From Pseudomonas protegens (GTDB lineage: Bacteria > Pseudomonadota > Gammaproteobacteria > Pseudomonadales > Pseudomonadaceae), in contig NZ_MOAK01000086.1 in the NCBI RefSeq assembly GCF_003732485.1, forward strand, positions 18,481 through 82,480: a DNA stretch of 64,000 bases, given 5' to 3'. Below, one piece after another: positions 1-8,964 of this stretch (position 1 is the stretch's first letter; each line of letters begins with the position of its first letter). Made by a program: the position numbers and the translations under genes. A model generated the notes under the pieces. It worked only from the letters and a program-made list of their open reading frames with translations, searched no databases and was not told where the DNA came from.

Positions 1-142
1 AGGGGCGCAGCCGGAAGGCCGCGGGCAAGCGCAAAAGTATACGGAGGCAACTCTTAACAAATTGTGAACAAGTAGGGGGAAAAGGTGCGGTTCGGTCTTG
101 AAGACTCAGTCGGACCCGCTCGGGTGGTGTTGGGAGAGTTGA

Positions 143-631
143 TCAGCGCAGGTGACGGCCGCTGCGCCACCAGAACACCAGCCCCAGAAAAGCCCCCGAG
201 CAGCCGAACAATGGCGCCAGCGGCAGGTAGCGCGGCAAACCGTCGGGTAGCGGTTCATCCTCATAGCGGTCGGTATAGAAGCTGGAGGGCGCCAGGCTCG
301 CTACCACGGGAATGGTCGGCATTGCCGCCAGTGCACCGCAGAACAGGTAGATCAGCACATTGCGCCAGGCAAAACGCTGGGCCAGCCAGAAGAACAGGGC
401 GCAGGGCAGGGCCGTGATAATGCCGATCAGCACGCCACTGACGACCAGGGTCAGCAGGCCCACGAATAGCGTCTGGAGAATGATGTCTGCGTTCAACGAG
501 CCGGCGCCGGCCAGCATTGCCAGCATGATCAGCAAGGCCAGGATCACGGCCAGGGCCGTGACGCCGATGAAGTAGGCGGCGAACCAGTCTTCAGGGGGCA
601 CGCTGCGTTGGGGTGGAGTTGTTACGGACAT
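143..631 (-). CDS. Small four-helix membrane protein, paralog of the next gene
   Basis: A 162-residue protein of unknown function. It has about four hydrophobic segments (near residues 18-45, 55-85, 90-115 and 135-155) and ends in the sequence VFWWRSGRHLR. Its neighbour at 720-1190 ends in the same residues and shares the pattern of an acidic/aromatic start followed by 'AAYFIGV', so the pair is a tandem duplication. I chose the ATG at 631; a TTG at 673 would add 14 residues that the paralog lacks. No clear Shine-Dalgarno precedes either start. No family is recognised beyond a Pseudomonas-type inner-membrane protein. Confidence 0.6.
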   Translation of the reverse strand: MSVTTPPQRSVPPEDWFAAYFIGVTALAVILALLIMLAMLAGAGSLNADIILQTLFVGLLTLVVSGVLIGIITALPCALFFWLAQRFAWRNVLIYLFCGALAAMPTIPVVASLAPSSFYTDRYEDEPLPDGLPRYLPLAPLFGCSGAFLGLVFWWRSGRHLR

Positions 632-719
632 GGAAAAGATCGCTATATGGGTGGCTGCTTTGGCCCTGCTCAAGGGGCGGGTTGCTTGGCGTCGGGCCGG
701 TGGTGAATAAAGGCTCGGC

Positions 720-1190
720 TCAGCGCAAGTGACGCCCGCTGCGCCACCAGAACACTACCCCCAGAAACACCCCACAGCCGCCGAACATCGATGCCAGCTG
801 TAAATAGTGCAGCGCAGCGCTGACGCCGTGCGGGAGGTTGAAGAGTTCGGGGAGCAGCTGGGTCATCACGGGGATGGCGAACTGCGCCGCCAGGGCTCCA
901 CTCACCAGGTAGATCCACAGGCGGCGCCAGGTAAAGCGCTGGGCCAGCCAGAAGAACAGGATGCACGGCAAGGCGGCGATCAGGGTAATCAGCACCAGGC
1001 TCACCATCAGCACCGCCACGCTGAACGACAGGGAGTTGAGCAGCGATTGCCACGGCGTCTGGCTGGTGCTCAGCAGGATCAGATTGACCACCAGCATCAG
1101 GGCCAAGGCCAGTCCCGCAACGCCGATGAAGTACGTGGCGATCCAGTGATAGGGGCTCAGGGTGCGAACGGAATTGGGCGTTTGGGGCAT
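720..1190 (-). CDS. Small four-helix membrane protein, tandem paralog
   Basis: A 156-residue inner-membrane protein of unknown function. It carries the segments 'HWIATYFIGVAGLALALML' and a C-terminus ending FWWRSGRHLR, nearly identical to the C-terminus of the gene at 143-631. It lies upstream of that gene on the same strand with an 88-bp gap, so the two may be co-transcribed. The ATG at 1190 is preferred; a GTG at 1199 is in frame and adds three residues. Duplication with divergence in the middle and conserved ends suggests both copies keep a shared topology. The function cannot be read from the sequence. Confidence 0.6.
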   Translation of the reverse strand: MPQTPNSVRTLSPYHWIATYFIGVAGLALALMLVVNLILLSTSQTPWQSLLNSLSFSVAVLMVSLVLITLIAALPCILFFWLAQRFTWRRLWIYLVSGALAAQFAIPVMTQLLPELFNLPHGVSAALHYLQLASMFGGCGVFLGVVFWWRSGRHLR

Positions 1191-1389
1191 GGTGGGCACT
1201 GGCTTCGACTGAGGATGACCGGACCCAGGCTATCGGCAGCAAGGCGTTTTGATTGTGGAGTTTGCGTGGTTTTTTCGCGGTCAATGTTCTCTGGCGGATG
1301 ACGTCGGGGCAGAAAATCCCTTATACAGGCAGCGGCCCGTCGACTGTTCACGGGCCCGGCTTGCGTCACCCACCCAGAAGGAGATGGAC

Positions 1390-1551
1390 ATGTTCAAGTT
1401 CCTGACTATGACCGAGTTGCCTCGTACCCCTGCGCATCGTGATGGAGGCTCCGTCAGCGGAGCGATCAATGCCTGGGAGCTGAAAAATCGGGCTCTCAAT
1501 ACGAAGGGGTTTGTTACATGTCCAAAGAATTACTCGGAGTTTCTGCTGTAG
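1390..1551 (+). CDS. Possible short ORF with a good ribosome binding site
   Basis: A 53-codon reading frame begins at the ATG at 1390, six bases after a strong AAGGAG (1378-1383). It overlaps the start of the following membrane-protein gene (1518) in another frame. The product MFKFLTMTELPRTPAHRD... has no recognisable motif. It may be a small protein, or a leader translated to couple or modulate expression of the downstream gene. The strong Shine-Dalgarno is the only real support. Confidence 0.3.
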   Translation: MFKFLTMTELPRTPAHRDGGSVSGAINAWELKNRALNTKGFVTCPKNYSEFLL

Positions 1552-1874
1552 GGCTGATGGTGCTGGGCGAGTTCTGCGCCATCTACAGTGAAGTGGTGGT
1601 GGCGCGGCTGGCCCATTCCGGCAACACCTCGGGTGCCGAACTGGCGTTGCCGGTGCTGATCATGTGCCTGGGCGGTATCTGCCTGCTGGCGGCCTACTGG
1701 CTGGGCTATGTGGCGGTTGGCGACATCTGGATCATCACCGTGGTCTCGGTGACATCGCTGCTGCTCCTGGAACCGCTGGTGATCTGGGCGCTGTTCCAGC
1801 AGGCGCCCGGCCGCGGTGCCTTGATCGGCTTCTGCCTCGGTGCGCTGGGGATGTTGTCCGCCGTGTTCCTGTAG
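1518..1874 (+). CDS. Small integral membrane protein (118 aa)
   Basis: The protein has four hydrophobic stretches (near residues 8-30, 42-63, 68-90 and 97-118) and very short loops, a size and topology like half of a drug/metabolite-type transporter or a small multidrug resistance subunit. It lacks the clear signature residues needed to assign it to either family. The ATG at 1518 follows a GAAGGGG element about 10 bases upstream. It is followed closely by the convergent AraC gene. Function unknown. Confidence 0.6.
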   Translation: MSKELLGVSAVGLMVLGEFCAIYSEVVVARLAHSGNTSGAELALPVLIMCLGGICLLAAYWLGYVAVGDIWIITVVSVTSLLLLEPLVIWALFQQAPGRGALIGFCLGALGMLSAVFL

Positions 1875-1923
1875 CACAGGCGCGCAGGTCCGGCCTGGCA
1901 GGCAAGCCGCCGGGCCCGGGTCT

Positions 1924-2706
1924 TCAGACCCGGCCCTGGGCAAAGTAGCGACTGGGCGGCTCGCCCAATACCTTGCGAAACACACCGCTGAACGCGCTTG
2001 GGCTGCTGTAGCCCAGGTCGGTGGCAACCCGGGTGATGGGTTGTCCCTGGCCCAGGCGTACCACTGCAGCCAACAGGCAGGCCTGCTGACGCCATTCGAC
2101 GAAACTGATGCCGCTGTGTTGCCGGAACAGGCGGGTGAAGGTGCGGCGGCTCATCCCGGCGCGCTCGGCCATGGCATCGATCCCCAGCTCCAGCGACGGT
2201 TGCTCCAGCATTTCCCGGCAGACCCTGGCCAGGCGCGGCTCGGACGGTAATGGGGCGTTGAGGCACAGCGCCGGCATGGCGGCGATTTCATGCAGCAGCA
2301 GGTTCATGAGCTGGCCCTGCGCGCTGTCCTCGGCGTAGAGAGCGGGGATGTCCACGGCTCGCAGCAGCAACTGGCGCAGCAGTTCCGACACCTCCAGTAC
2401 CTGGCAATGTTCGGGCAAGCCCAGGTTCTTGATGGCCTGGGGGCGCACATAGGTGTTGAGCATGGTCACCGGCCCGCTCATGTGCATGGCATGGGTCACC
2501 CCGGCCGGCACCCAAATGGCCCGCTGTGGCGGCACCACCCAGTTGCCCTGCTCGGTGTAGACGCTGATGACCCCGGTGGCGGCGTAGGCGAACTGCCCGC
2601 GTCGATGCTGGTGTTCGGCGAAGTGCTGGCCGTCCGCATAGTCGATGGCCGTGACCAGCGCATCTCGGGGGATGTTTTCGTAGGGGTCGATATCGATAGG
2701 GTGCAT
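1924..2706 (-). CDS. AraC-family regulator with N-terminal cupin domain
   Basis: A 260-residue cytoplasmic transcription factor. Residues about 20-90 form a cupin (H-x-H pattern 'EHQHRRGQFAYA', then 'PPQRAIWVPAGVTHAM'). Residues about 160-257 are the double helix-turn-helix of AraC proteins ('GIDAMAERAGMSRRTFTRLF' and 'PITRVATDLGYSSPSAFSGV'). It is transcribed divergently from the EamA-type exporter at 2822, separated by about 115 bp. This layout, common for NimR-like regulators, suggests it controls that exporter. The effector is unknown. The start ATG at 2706 gives the full cupin. Confidence 0.88.
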   Translation of the reverse strand: MHPIDIDPYENIPRDALVTAIDYADGQHFAEHQHRRGQFAYAATGVISVYTEQGNWVVPPQRAIWVPAGVTHAMHMSGPVTMLNTYVRPQAIKNLGLPEHCQVLEVSELLRQLLLRAVDIPALYAEDSAQGQLMNLLLHEIAAMPALCLNAPLPSEPRLARVCREMLEQPSLELGIDAMAERAGMSRRTFTRLFRQHSGISFVEWRQQACLLAAVVRLGQGQPITRVATDLGYSSPSAFSGVFRKVLGEPPSRYFAQGRV

Positions 2707-2821
2707 GGCCCGAATTTACTGATAGTTGACCTGATACTGCAAGCGGGCCATGGCTTCACGCAGCGATAGTGCGGCCCTGCCCCGGGATGTGCCCGGGGCC
2801 GCCTTTTGTGGATCGCGCGAC

Positions 2822-3706
2822 ATGCAGAAAAAACACCTGTTCCTGGCACTCCTGGTGACGGCCTTGTGGGGCCTGAACTTTCCCATCACCAAACTCGGCC
2901 TGGCCAGTGTCGATCCGTTGCTGCTCACCGCCCTGCGTTTCACCCTGGCGGCGTTGCCCTGGGTGTTCCTGGTGCCACGCCCGCCCGTGGCGCTCGGCTG
3001 GCTGGCGGCCTACGGGCTGATATTCGGGGTGGCCATGTGGGCGCTGATCAACCTGGGGATCGATCAGGGTGTCGCTCCGGGCACGGCTTCGCTGTTGATC
3101 CAGTTCAGCGCCTTTTTCTCCCTGGGCTGGGGCGTGTTGCTGTTCGGCGAGCGCCTGCGCCTGCAACAGGTTCTGGCCATGGCCATTGCTCTGTGGGGGC
3201 TGCTGCGGATCATCGGCGACAGCCCTGGGCACGCCACCAGTCTGGGTTACGCCTTGCTGTTGGTGAGTGCGTTCAGTTGGAGTGTGGGCAACGTCATCAT
3301 CAAGCGCTGTGGGGTTCGGGAGGTGTTCGCCTTCGTGGTCTGGGCCAGCCTGTTTGCGCCGTTGCCGCTGCTGGCGTTGACCTGGATAAGCCATGGGAGT
3401 GCGCCGTTTCTGCAACTGGCCGGGCAGGTGTCCGCCAGCGCGGCCTTGTCCCTGATGTTCCAGGTCTATGCGGCAACCCATTTCTGTTATTGGGGCTGGA
3501 ACCTGTTGTTGCGTGAGTATCCGGTCTCCCGGGTGGCGCCCTTGTCGCTGCTGATCCCGGTGTTCGGCATGGCCGGTTCGGTGTTGATCCTGGGGCAGCG
3601 GGTCGGGGTCGATGAGGCTGTATCCATGGGCCTGATCCTGCTGGCGCTGGCAGTGGGGCAGTTCGATTGGCGCCGGTTTTTCCCCCTGCGCCGCGGCTCC
3701 GTGTAA
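2822..3706 (+). CDS. EamA/DMT-family exporter
   Basis: A 294-residue inner-membrane protein of the drug/metabolite transporter superfamily, with about ten transmembrane helices arranged as two EamA repeats. The N-terminal 'LVTALWGLNFPITKLGLASV' and the internal 'SAFSWSVGNVIIKRCG' are characteristic repeat starts. Family members export amino-acid derivatives or metabolites such as O-acetylserine and cysteine; the substrate here is unknown. The ATG at 2822 is chosen because the longer frame from 2750 adds a non-membrane leader that overlaps the promoter region shared with the divergent AraC gene. Confidence 0.85.
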   Translation: MQKKHLFLALLVTALWGLNFPITKLGLASVDPLLLTALRFTLAALPWVFLVPRPPVALGWLAAYGLIFGVAMWALINLGIDQGVAPGTASLLIQFSAFFSLGWGVLLFGERLRLQQVLAMAIALWGLLRIIGDSPGHATSLGYALLLVSAFSWSVGNVIIKRCGVREVFAFVVWASLFAPLPLLALTWISHGSAPFLQLAGQVSASAALSLMFQVYAATHFCYWGWNLLLREYPVSRVAPLSLLIPVFGMAGSVLILGQRVGVDEAVSMGLILLALAVGQFDWRRFFPLRRGSV

Positions 3707-3862
3707 CCGCAGCCTCGCGGGCTCGACAGCGGCCACTGTCAGCAGGGCAGAACGGCGTCGTGGGGATTTTCATCCCTGTTCAGGCACCGTTCAGGGGCTG
3801 CGCGCGCAACATGTTCAGCCTTATGCCGGGCTGATGGCGCGGCGCTTTCTGGTGGGGCGAAG

Positions 3863-5503
3863 ATGGTTCGAGAAACGCGTTTCGGGATTGAGTCCTGGGG
3901 TATCTACCTGGTGGCCCTGCTGCTGTTCACCTTTGGCATCTGGGACGAGCAGCCCCAGGGTTTCGACGGCCGTTGGGCGCTGTTTCTGCAGGAGATGTTC
4001 CGTCACGGGCCGAGCCTGTTCCCCACCACTTACGGCCAGCCGTATCCGGACTATCCGGGCACCGCGACCTTCTTCAGCTACCTGTTCGCCCAGGCTTTCG
4101 GCGCCCCCAATCACTTGGCCAATATCCTGCCCACCGCGCTGGCTTCGGCCGGGGTGCTGGCGTTGTTGTATCGCCTGCTGGCGCCTTCGGGGCGCACCTG
4201 GGCACTGCTCTCGGTATTGCTCACGGCGCTGACCAGCCAGCTGTTGGACAAGTCCCGCTCGGTGTGTCTGGACCAGATGGTTTCGCTGCTGTGCCTGGGG
4301 GCTTTCTACCTGCTGCACAGCGGCGAACAGCGTGGCTCGCGGCTGCGGCCACTGATGGTGCTGCCGCTGTTCGTGCTGGCCTTCGCCATTCGCGGGCCCT
4401 TGGGGCTGGTGGAAGTCTGCGGCGTGGTCTGCACCTACTGGCTGCTGGGAGAGAGTCGTACCCAGGAGGCGCGCCGTATCCTGTTCAAGCGCGTGCTCGG
4501 CTACGGTTTCAGCGGCCTGCTGTTGCTGGCAGCCTGTTGGTGGCTGCTGCTGAAGCTGGCTTATGTCAGCGGCGGCGAGGCCTTTATGCAGCAGGTCTAC
4601 CACATGCAGGTGGGCGGGCGCCTGGATGAGAGTGGCGAGCCGTTCTACTTCTACTTCCAGTTGGCCTTGTACCGCTATTTTCCCGTGGTGCCGCTGGCCC
4701 TGGTGACGTTGTGGGTGCTGCGCAGCCAAGTGTTCCGGCGCCATGGCGACCCGCAACTGCGCCTGGTACTGCGTCTTGGCGCCTGCGGCCTGATGATCCT
4801 GCTGGGCTTGTCGGTGCCGCACTTCAAACGCGCCTATTACATCTTGCCCCTGGTGCCGATGTTCGCCGCGGTGGCCGCCTACGGCCTGCTCATGGTCCGG
4901 GGTCGGCTGGACAAGGTACGCAGCGCCTACCTGTGGCTGGTGGGTTTGTTGCCGGGGTTGTGCATCCTGGTGCTCTTCGTCCTGCGTCACAGCTGGCACA
5001 AGCACGGTTATTGGCCGCCGGTGTCCATGCCGTTGCTGATCACGATCTTCGTCGTGTTGCAGCTGCTGGCGCTGTATGGCTGGCGCAAGACCCTGGGCAG
5101 TTTCGGGCGGCGTCTGGTGCTGCTCAGCGGCTTGGCCCTGGCGGCGCAATGGACGCTGCTGGTGGCGGTGGTGGACCCGGCCAAGGATCTGCAGTTCGAC
5201 ACTAAGGCCTTCGTTTCCCAGGTTGAACAGTTGCGTCAGGCGAGCCCCGGGCCGCTGGTGTTCTTCAACCTGGGCCAGGACACCTGGGCGGTGCGCTACA
5301 TGATGAACCTGGACCGCGACGAGCAACCGCTGTTCGTCAGCGGCGACGACCCCGGGCACCTGGATGCGCTGCCTCACGACTCCTGGGTGATCATCGCGCG
5401 CAAGGACCGGGGGCTGCTGGATAACACCTCGCTGGAGAATCAGCTGCCGGTGTTCGAGGGGCGGCTCAACGACAACCCCTGCCTGGTGTTCCAGTTGCAG
5501 TAA
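3863..5503 (+). CDS. ArnT-like glycosyltransferase, family 39 type
   Basis: A 546-residue polytopic membrane protein. The first periplasmic loop contains 'IWDEQPQGFDGRWALFLQEM', with an acidic D/E pair like the catalytic loop of polyprenyl-phosphate-dependent glycosyltransferases (PMT/ArnT). About ten hydrophobic helices follow, then a soluble C-terminal part from about residue 430. Such enzymes move sugars from undecaprenyl-phosphate carriers to lipid A or other periplasmic acceptors. No arn operon genes are next to it, so the acceptor and sugar are unknown. The ATG at 3863 follows a GGGGCGA element. Confidence 0.8.
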   Translation: MVRETRFGIESWGIYLVALLLFTFGIWDEQPQGFDGRWALFLQEMFRHGPSLFPTTYGQPYPDYPGTATFFSYLFAQAFGAPNHLANILPTALASAGVLALLYRLLAPSGRTWALLSVLLTALTSQLLDKSRSVCLDQMVSLLCLGAFYLLHSGEQRGSRLRPLMVLPLFVLAFAIRGPLGLVEVCGVVCTYWLLGESRTQEARRILFKRVLGYGFSGLLLLAACWWLLLKLAYVSGGEAFMQQVYHMQVGGRLDESGEPFYFYFQLALYRYFPVVPLALVTLWVLRSQVFRRHGDPQLRLVLRLGACGLMILLGLSVPHFKRAYYILPLVPMFAAVAAYGLLMVRGRLDKVRSAYLWLVGLLPGLCILVLFVLRHSWHKHGYWPPVSMPLLITIFVVLQLLALYGWRKTLGSFGRRLVLLSGLALAAQWTLLVAVVDPAKDLQFDTKAFVSQVEQLRQASPGPLVFFNLGQDTWAVRYMMNLDRDEQPLFVSGDDPGHLDALPHDSWVIIARKDRGLLDNTSLENQLPVFEGRLNDNPCLVFQLQ

Positions 5504-5573
5504 GTGCTTGGCAGCGAGCGAGGCGGGTCGTATTTTTGGCCACTTCCATCAGCGTGAAAACCAGGGAGTGGTC

Positions 5574-6035
5574 ATGGAGTGTCAAGTTCGTCCGGCGGTA
5601 GAAACCGATGCCGCGCGGGTCAGCCAGGTGATCCTGGCGGCCTTGCTCACCAGTAATGCCCAGGACTATCCCGCCAGTGTGATCGAGCGGGTCAAGGCCA
5701 GTTTCACCACCGATGCCGTGCGCCAACTGATGCAGCGCCGGCAGATGTTTGTCGCCCTGGTGGACGGGGAATTGCTGGGCACCGCCAGCCTCGACGGGCG
5801 CGCGGTACGTTCGGTGTTTGTCGACCCGGCGTACCACGGCCATGGCCTGGGCCGGCAAATGATGGCCGCAGTCGAGCAGGCGGCGCTGGATGCGGGCTTG
5901 ACCTCGCTGGTGGTGCCCTCGTCGGTCACCGCCGAAGGCTTTTATGCCCGCCTGGGCTTTGTCCGGGTGCGCGAGCACTACGAAGGCGAGGAACTGACGC
6001 TGATCATGGAACGGGCCCTGTCAGGGCCGGCTTAA
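5574..6035 (+). CDS. GNAT-family N-acetyltransferase
   Basis: A 153-residue cytoplasmic acyl-CoA-dependent acetyltransferase. The motif A region 'VFVDPAYHGHGLGRQMMAAV' contains the Q/R-x-x-G-x-G/A-type acetyl-CoA pyrophosphate loop, and 'AEGFYARLGFV' is motif B. The ATG at 5574 with GGGAG about 8 bases upstream is preferred over a start at 5508. The substrate is not apparent. The gene runs into a REP palindrome pair that separates it from the convergent transporter gene. Confidence 0.85.
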   Translation: MECQVRPAVETDAARVSQVILAALLTSNAQDYPASVIERVKASFTTDAVRQLMQRRQMFVALVDGELLGTASLDGRAVRSVFVDPAYHGHGLGRQMMAAVEQAALDAGLTSLVVPSSVTAEGFYARLGFVRVREHYEGEELTLIMERALSGPA

Positions 6036-6065
6036 CACTTGGATGGCCATCGGAGCCTGAACCTT

Positions 6066-6163
6066 GTAGGAGCGAGCTTGCTCGCGATGGACGTTAACGA
6101 TAACGCCGGTTCGCTGGGGAAATGCGGCGCTCTGGGGATTTTCGCGAGCAAGCTCGCTCCTAC
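6066..6163. repeat. Paired REP (BIME-like) palindrome between convergent genes
   Basis: Two inverted copies of a 21-base unit, GTAGGAGCGAGCTTGCTCGCG at the left and its reverse complement at the right, are separated by about 56 bases. This is the repetitive extragenic palindrome type common in the P. fluorescens group. It lies between the ends of two convergent genes and may act as a transcript stabiliser or bidirectional terminator. Confidence 0.8.
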
Positions 6164-6226
6164 CGTGCCGGGTTGAACTCAAGGCACCTGGGGTATCTCC
6201 CGGGTGCCTGCCCCATCAAACGGCGC

Positions 6227-7282
6227 CTACGCCACCACCACCCGCCGTGGTCGCAGCCAGCCGATCATCACCGCGGCAATCAGCAGGAACCCCAGGTAGC
6301 CGAAGAACGGATAGACCTGCCCCACCAAGCTGATAAAGCCCACCAGACTGCCGACAAACGCCAGGGCGCCGGCGGCTATCGAACCGAGGCGGAACTGCCG
6401 GGTGCCCGCTGGCAACAGCCGCGCGGAGAAGGAGTACAGGGTGCCCACGGCGGTGTTGAGGATCATGCAGAAGATGATCAGCGCCATCAGCAGCCCCAGG
6501 GCCGGGGAGACTTCGCTGGCGATCGACAGCATGGGCATCGGCAGGTCCGCCACGCTGTCCAGGCGCGACAGCAGGCCGAGGCTCATCACCAGCATCAGCA
6601 CGCCCAGCAGCGCGCCGCCGAGGATGCCGCCCCACATCGCCTGTTTTTCACCCTTGGCCGCGCCGCCCATGATCGCCAGGATCGGCACCCCGGCCACGAT
6701 GTTGTAGGACACGTAGAGCAAGGCGCCCAGCAGCCAGTGGCTGGCACCGGCCTGTTGCTTGGCGGCCAGTTGGTTGAGTTCGCCGAAGCTCAGGCCGCGG
6801 GTCGCGGCGCCATACAGTGCGATGCCTACCGCGGTGATGATCAGGAAGGGCGTCACCGCGCCGATCATGCCGATGACCTTGTGCACGTCCAGGCACACGA
6901 TGGCGACCACGATCAGCGTCACCAGCACGCTGCCGGCGATGGCCGGAATACCGAACTGCTGCTCCAGCAGGGCACCGCCACCGGCCAGCATCACCACGGT
7001 CACGGCGAACATGAAGAAGGTGATCATCAGGTCCACCAGGGCGCCCAGGTGTTTGCCGCACAGGGCATGCACCACGTCCTTGTGCGACGCCGCCCGCAGG
7101 CGGCTGCCCATGCCGGCCAGGGCCATGCCGAGGAAGGTGAACAGCGCTGCGCTGACCACCGCACCCGCCAGGCCCCAGACGCCGAAGTCGACGAACATCA
7201 ACAGCAGTTCACGACCGGAGGCGAACCCCGCGCCGACAATCACACCGACGAAGGCGCCGGCGATCTTCAGACTTTCTTTCAT
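6227..7282 (-). CDS. YkvI-family membrane transporter
   Basis: A 351-residue inner-membrane protein with about ten helices. The first helix, 'AGAFVGVIVGAGFASGRELL', has the unwound glycine-rich segment of LeuT/APC-fold transporters and matches YkvI-type proteins. The ATG at 7282 is chosen: GAGG lies about 10 bases upstream and the sequence starts directly at helix 1. It is the last gene of a minus-strand set with a RidA protein and an FAD-dependent amine oxidoreductase, which points to uptake or export of an amino acid or amine. The substrate is unknown. Confidence 0.78.
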   Translation of the reverse strand: MKESLKIAGAFVGVIVGAGFASGRELLLMFVDFGVWGLAGAVVSAALFTFLGMALAGMGSRLRAASHKDVVHALCGKHLGALVDLMITFFMFAVTVVMLAGGGALLEQQFGIPAIAGSVLVTLIVVAIVCLDVHKVIGMIGAVTPFLIITAVGIALYGAATRGLSFGELNQLAAKQQAGASHWLLGALLYVSYNIVAGVPILAIMGGAAKGEKQAMWGGILGGALLGVLMLVMSLGLLSRLDSVADLPMPMLSIASEVSPALGLLMALIIFCMILNTAVGTLYSFSARLLPAGTRQFRLGSIAAGALAFVGSLVGFISLVGQVYPFFGYLGFLLIAAVMIGWLRPRRVVVA

Positions 7283-7384
7283 GACGATTAGCCTCGATTT
7301 TTTGTTGTTATGTGGGGTGGACCACCCCGGCATTCATGGCCGTGGTGGTCCTGGGCATCGCACTTGAGGACTGGGGCGGGTGAC

Positions 7385-7762
7385 TCAGTTTTCGCCGACC
7401 CAGGCCTGGACTTCGATCTCGACATCGACACCCAGCGCCAGTTGGGCGCTGACGGTGGAACGCACCGGGAAACCGTTCTTGAAGTGGCGCTGGTAGACCT
7501 CGTTGAAGCCGGCGAAGTGCTGCATGTCGGTGAGCCAGACAGTGCTCTTCACCACCTGGTCGAAGCTGGCACCGCATTCGGCCAGGGTCTCGCCGATGCG
7601 CGCCAGGGCGGCTTCGGTCTGCACGCGGATGTCGCCGTGTACCACTTCGCCTTCGGCGCTCATGGGCACCTGGCCGGAGAGGAACAGAAAGCCGCCGACC
7701 CGGATCGCCCGGGAAAAGGGGTAGGGCAGGTGGCTGGGATAACGCTGGATGTCATTGGACAT
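7385..7762 (-). CDS. RidA-family (YjgF/YER057c/UK114) imine deaminase
   Basis: A 125-residue protein of the RidA family, which normally forms trimers and hydrolyses reactive enamines and imines released by amino-acid-degrading enzymes. Family features visible are 'GGFLFLSGQVPM', 'QTEAALARIGETLAECGAS' and 'FPVRSTVSAQLALGVDVEIE', which includes the conserved Arg that binds the substrate carboxylate. It lies only about 26 bases after the FAD-dependent oxidoreductase gene. An amine oxidase producing an imine next to an imine hydrolase is a sensible two-step pathway. Confidence 0.87.
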   Translation of the reverse strand: MSNDIQRYPSHLPYPFSRAIRVGGFLFLSGQVPMSAEGEVVHGDIRVQTEAALARIGETLAECGASFDQVVKSTVWLTDMQHFAGFNEVYQRHFKNGFPVRSTVSAQLALGVDVEIEVQAWVGEN

Positions 7763-7788
7763 GGCAAGGGCCTCGTGGGCTGGGTGGG

Positions 7789-8925
7789 TTAACGCAAGCG
7801 AGCGGGGGCCAGGGCCTGGGCATCGACGCCCTGGCTCAGCAGTTCTTCGGGGAGCGGTTGCCCCAGCAGCAGGGCGCAGGCCAGTTGCGAGACGCCGGCC
7901 GCCGACTGGATGCCGTAGCCACCCTGGGCGGCGAGCCAGAAAAAGCCTTCGCAGCTGTCGTCCCAGCCCACCACCAGATCGCCGTCGGCGACGAAGGAGC
8001 GCAGGCCGGCCCAGCTGTGGCGCGGGCGGCGGATGCTCAGGGAGGTGACGTTCTCGATGTGGTAGATGCCGGTGGCGATGTCCAGTTCTTCGGGCATCAC
8101 GTCCTGGGGCGGCACCGGGTCGGCATTGGCCGGGGAACCCAGCAACTGGCCGGCGTCGGGCTTGAAGTAGAAGCTTTCGTCGATGCCGATCACCGCCGGC
8201 CAGCGGCTGAAGTCTTCATCCGGCGGGCCATCGAAGGTGAAAGCGCTGCGCCGACAAGGTTGCAGACCGATGGGGGCCACGCCGCACAGCTGGGCCACGT
8301 CATCGACCCAGGCGCCGGCAGCGTTCACCAGATTGCGCGCCTGCAGTGCGCGGCCATCACTGAGTTTGAGGTTCCAGTGGCGGTCTTCGCGGCTGGCCTC
8401 GACGATCTGTATGTCGCACTCCAGCAGCCCACCGGCCCGGCGCATGGCCCGCAGGAAGCCCTGGTGCAGCGCGTGCACGTCCAGGTCCTGGGCGGCGGTT
8501 TCCAGCATCGCCCCGGCGACGGCCTCGGGGCGCAGGCAGGGCACTAGGGCCCGGGCCTGCTCGGCCGTGATCAGGCGCACATTGGCGGAGCGGGCGCGGG
8601 TTTCATCGTAGGTTTGCTGCAATTGGTCCAGCTGTTCCTCGCTGGCCACGTACAGACAGCCACGGGGTTCCATCAACGGGTGTTCGCAGAAACCTTGCGG
8701 CGGCCGCTGGTAGAAAGCCCGGCTGGCGCGGGTCAGGGCCTGGATCTGCGGGGTGCCGTAGGCCTCCATGAACATCGCCGCCGAGCGCCCGGTGGCGTGA
8801 TAGCCCGGCTGCGATTCACGTTCCAGCACCAGCACGCTGGCCTGCCCGGCCAGGCGATAGGCCAGGGAAGCACCGGCAATACCGGCGCCGATGATGACGA
8901 AGTCGAAGCATTGGGTGTCGTGCAT
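7789..8925 (-). CDS. FAD-dependent amino-acid/amine oxidoreductase (DAO family)
   Basis: A 378-residue DAO-fold flavoprotein. The N-terminal FAD-binding motif is 'DFVIIGAGIAGASLAYRLAG' (GxGxxG), followed by 'GYHATGRSAAMF'. The C-terminal part has 'RHSWAGLRSFVADGDLVVGW' and 'FFWLAAQGGYGIQSAAGVSQ', typical of glycine oxidase/DadA-like enzymes. It probably oxidises a D-amino acid or secondary amine; the substrate is unknown. The ATG at 8925 is chosen because the longer frame (8973) would run through the palindromic intergenic region. It is divergent from the XRE-cupin regulator and co-directional with ridA and the YkvI transporter. Confidence 0.85.
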   Translation of the reverse strand: MHDTQCFDFVIIGAGIAGASLAYRLAGQASVLVLERESQPGYHATGRSAAMFMEAYGTPQIQALTRASRAFYQRPPQGFCEHPLMEPRGCLYVASEEQLDQLQQTYDETRARSANVRLITAEQARALVPCLRPEAVAGAMLETAAQDLDVHALHQGFLRAMRRAGGLLECDIQIVEASREDRHWNLKLSDGRALQARNLVNAAGAWVDDVAQLCGVAPIGLQPCRRSAFTFDGPPDEDFSRWPAVIGIDESFYFKPDAGQLLGSPANADPVPPQDVMPEELDIATGIYHIENVTSLSIRRPRHSWAGLRSFVADGDLVVGWDDSCEGFFWLAAQGGYGIQSAAGVSQLACALLLGQPLPEELLSQGVDAQALAPARLR

Positions 8926-8964
8926 GCCGGGGTTCCTGGATCGCTGGGAAATGACAGGGGTCAA

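Noticed and set aside
3821..5377. A 518-codon antisense frame opposite the glycosyltransferase gene
   Set aside because: The product is Gln/His/Arg-rich, as expected from the reverse of a Leu-rich membrane protein.
6122..7291. A 389-codon plus-strand frame opposite the YkvI-type gene
   Set aside because: Its low-complexity His/Gln/Ala product is the reverse of the membrane helices.
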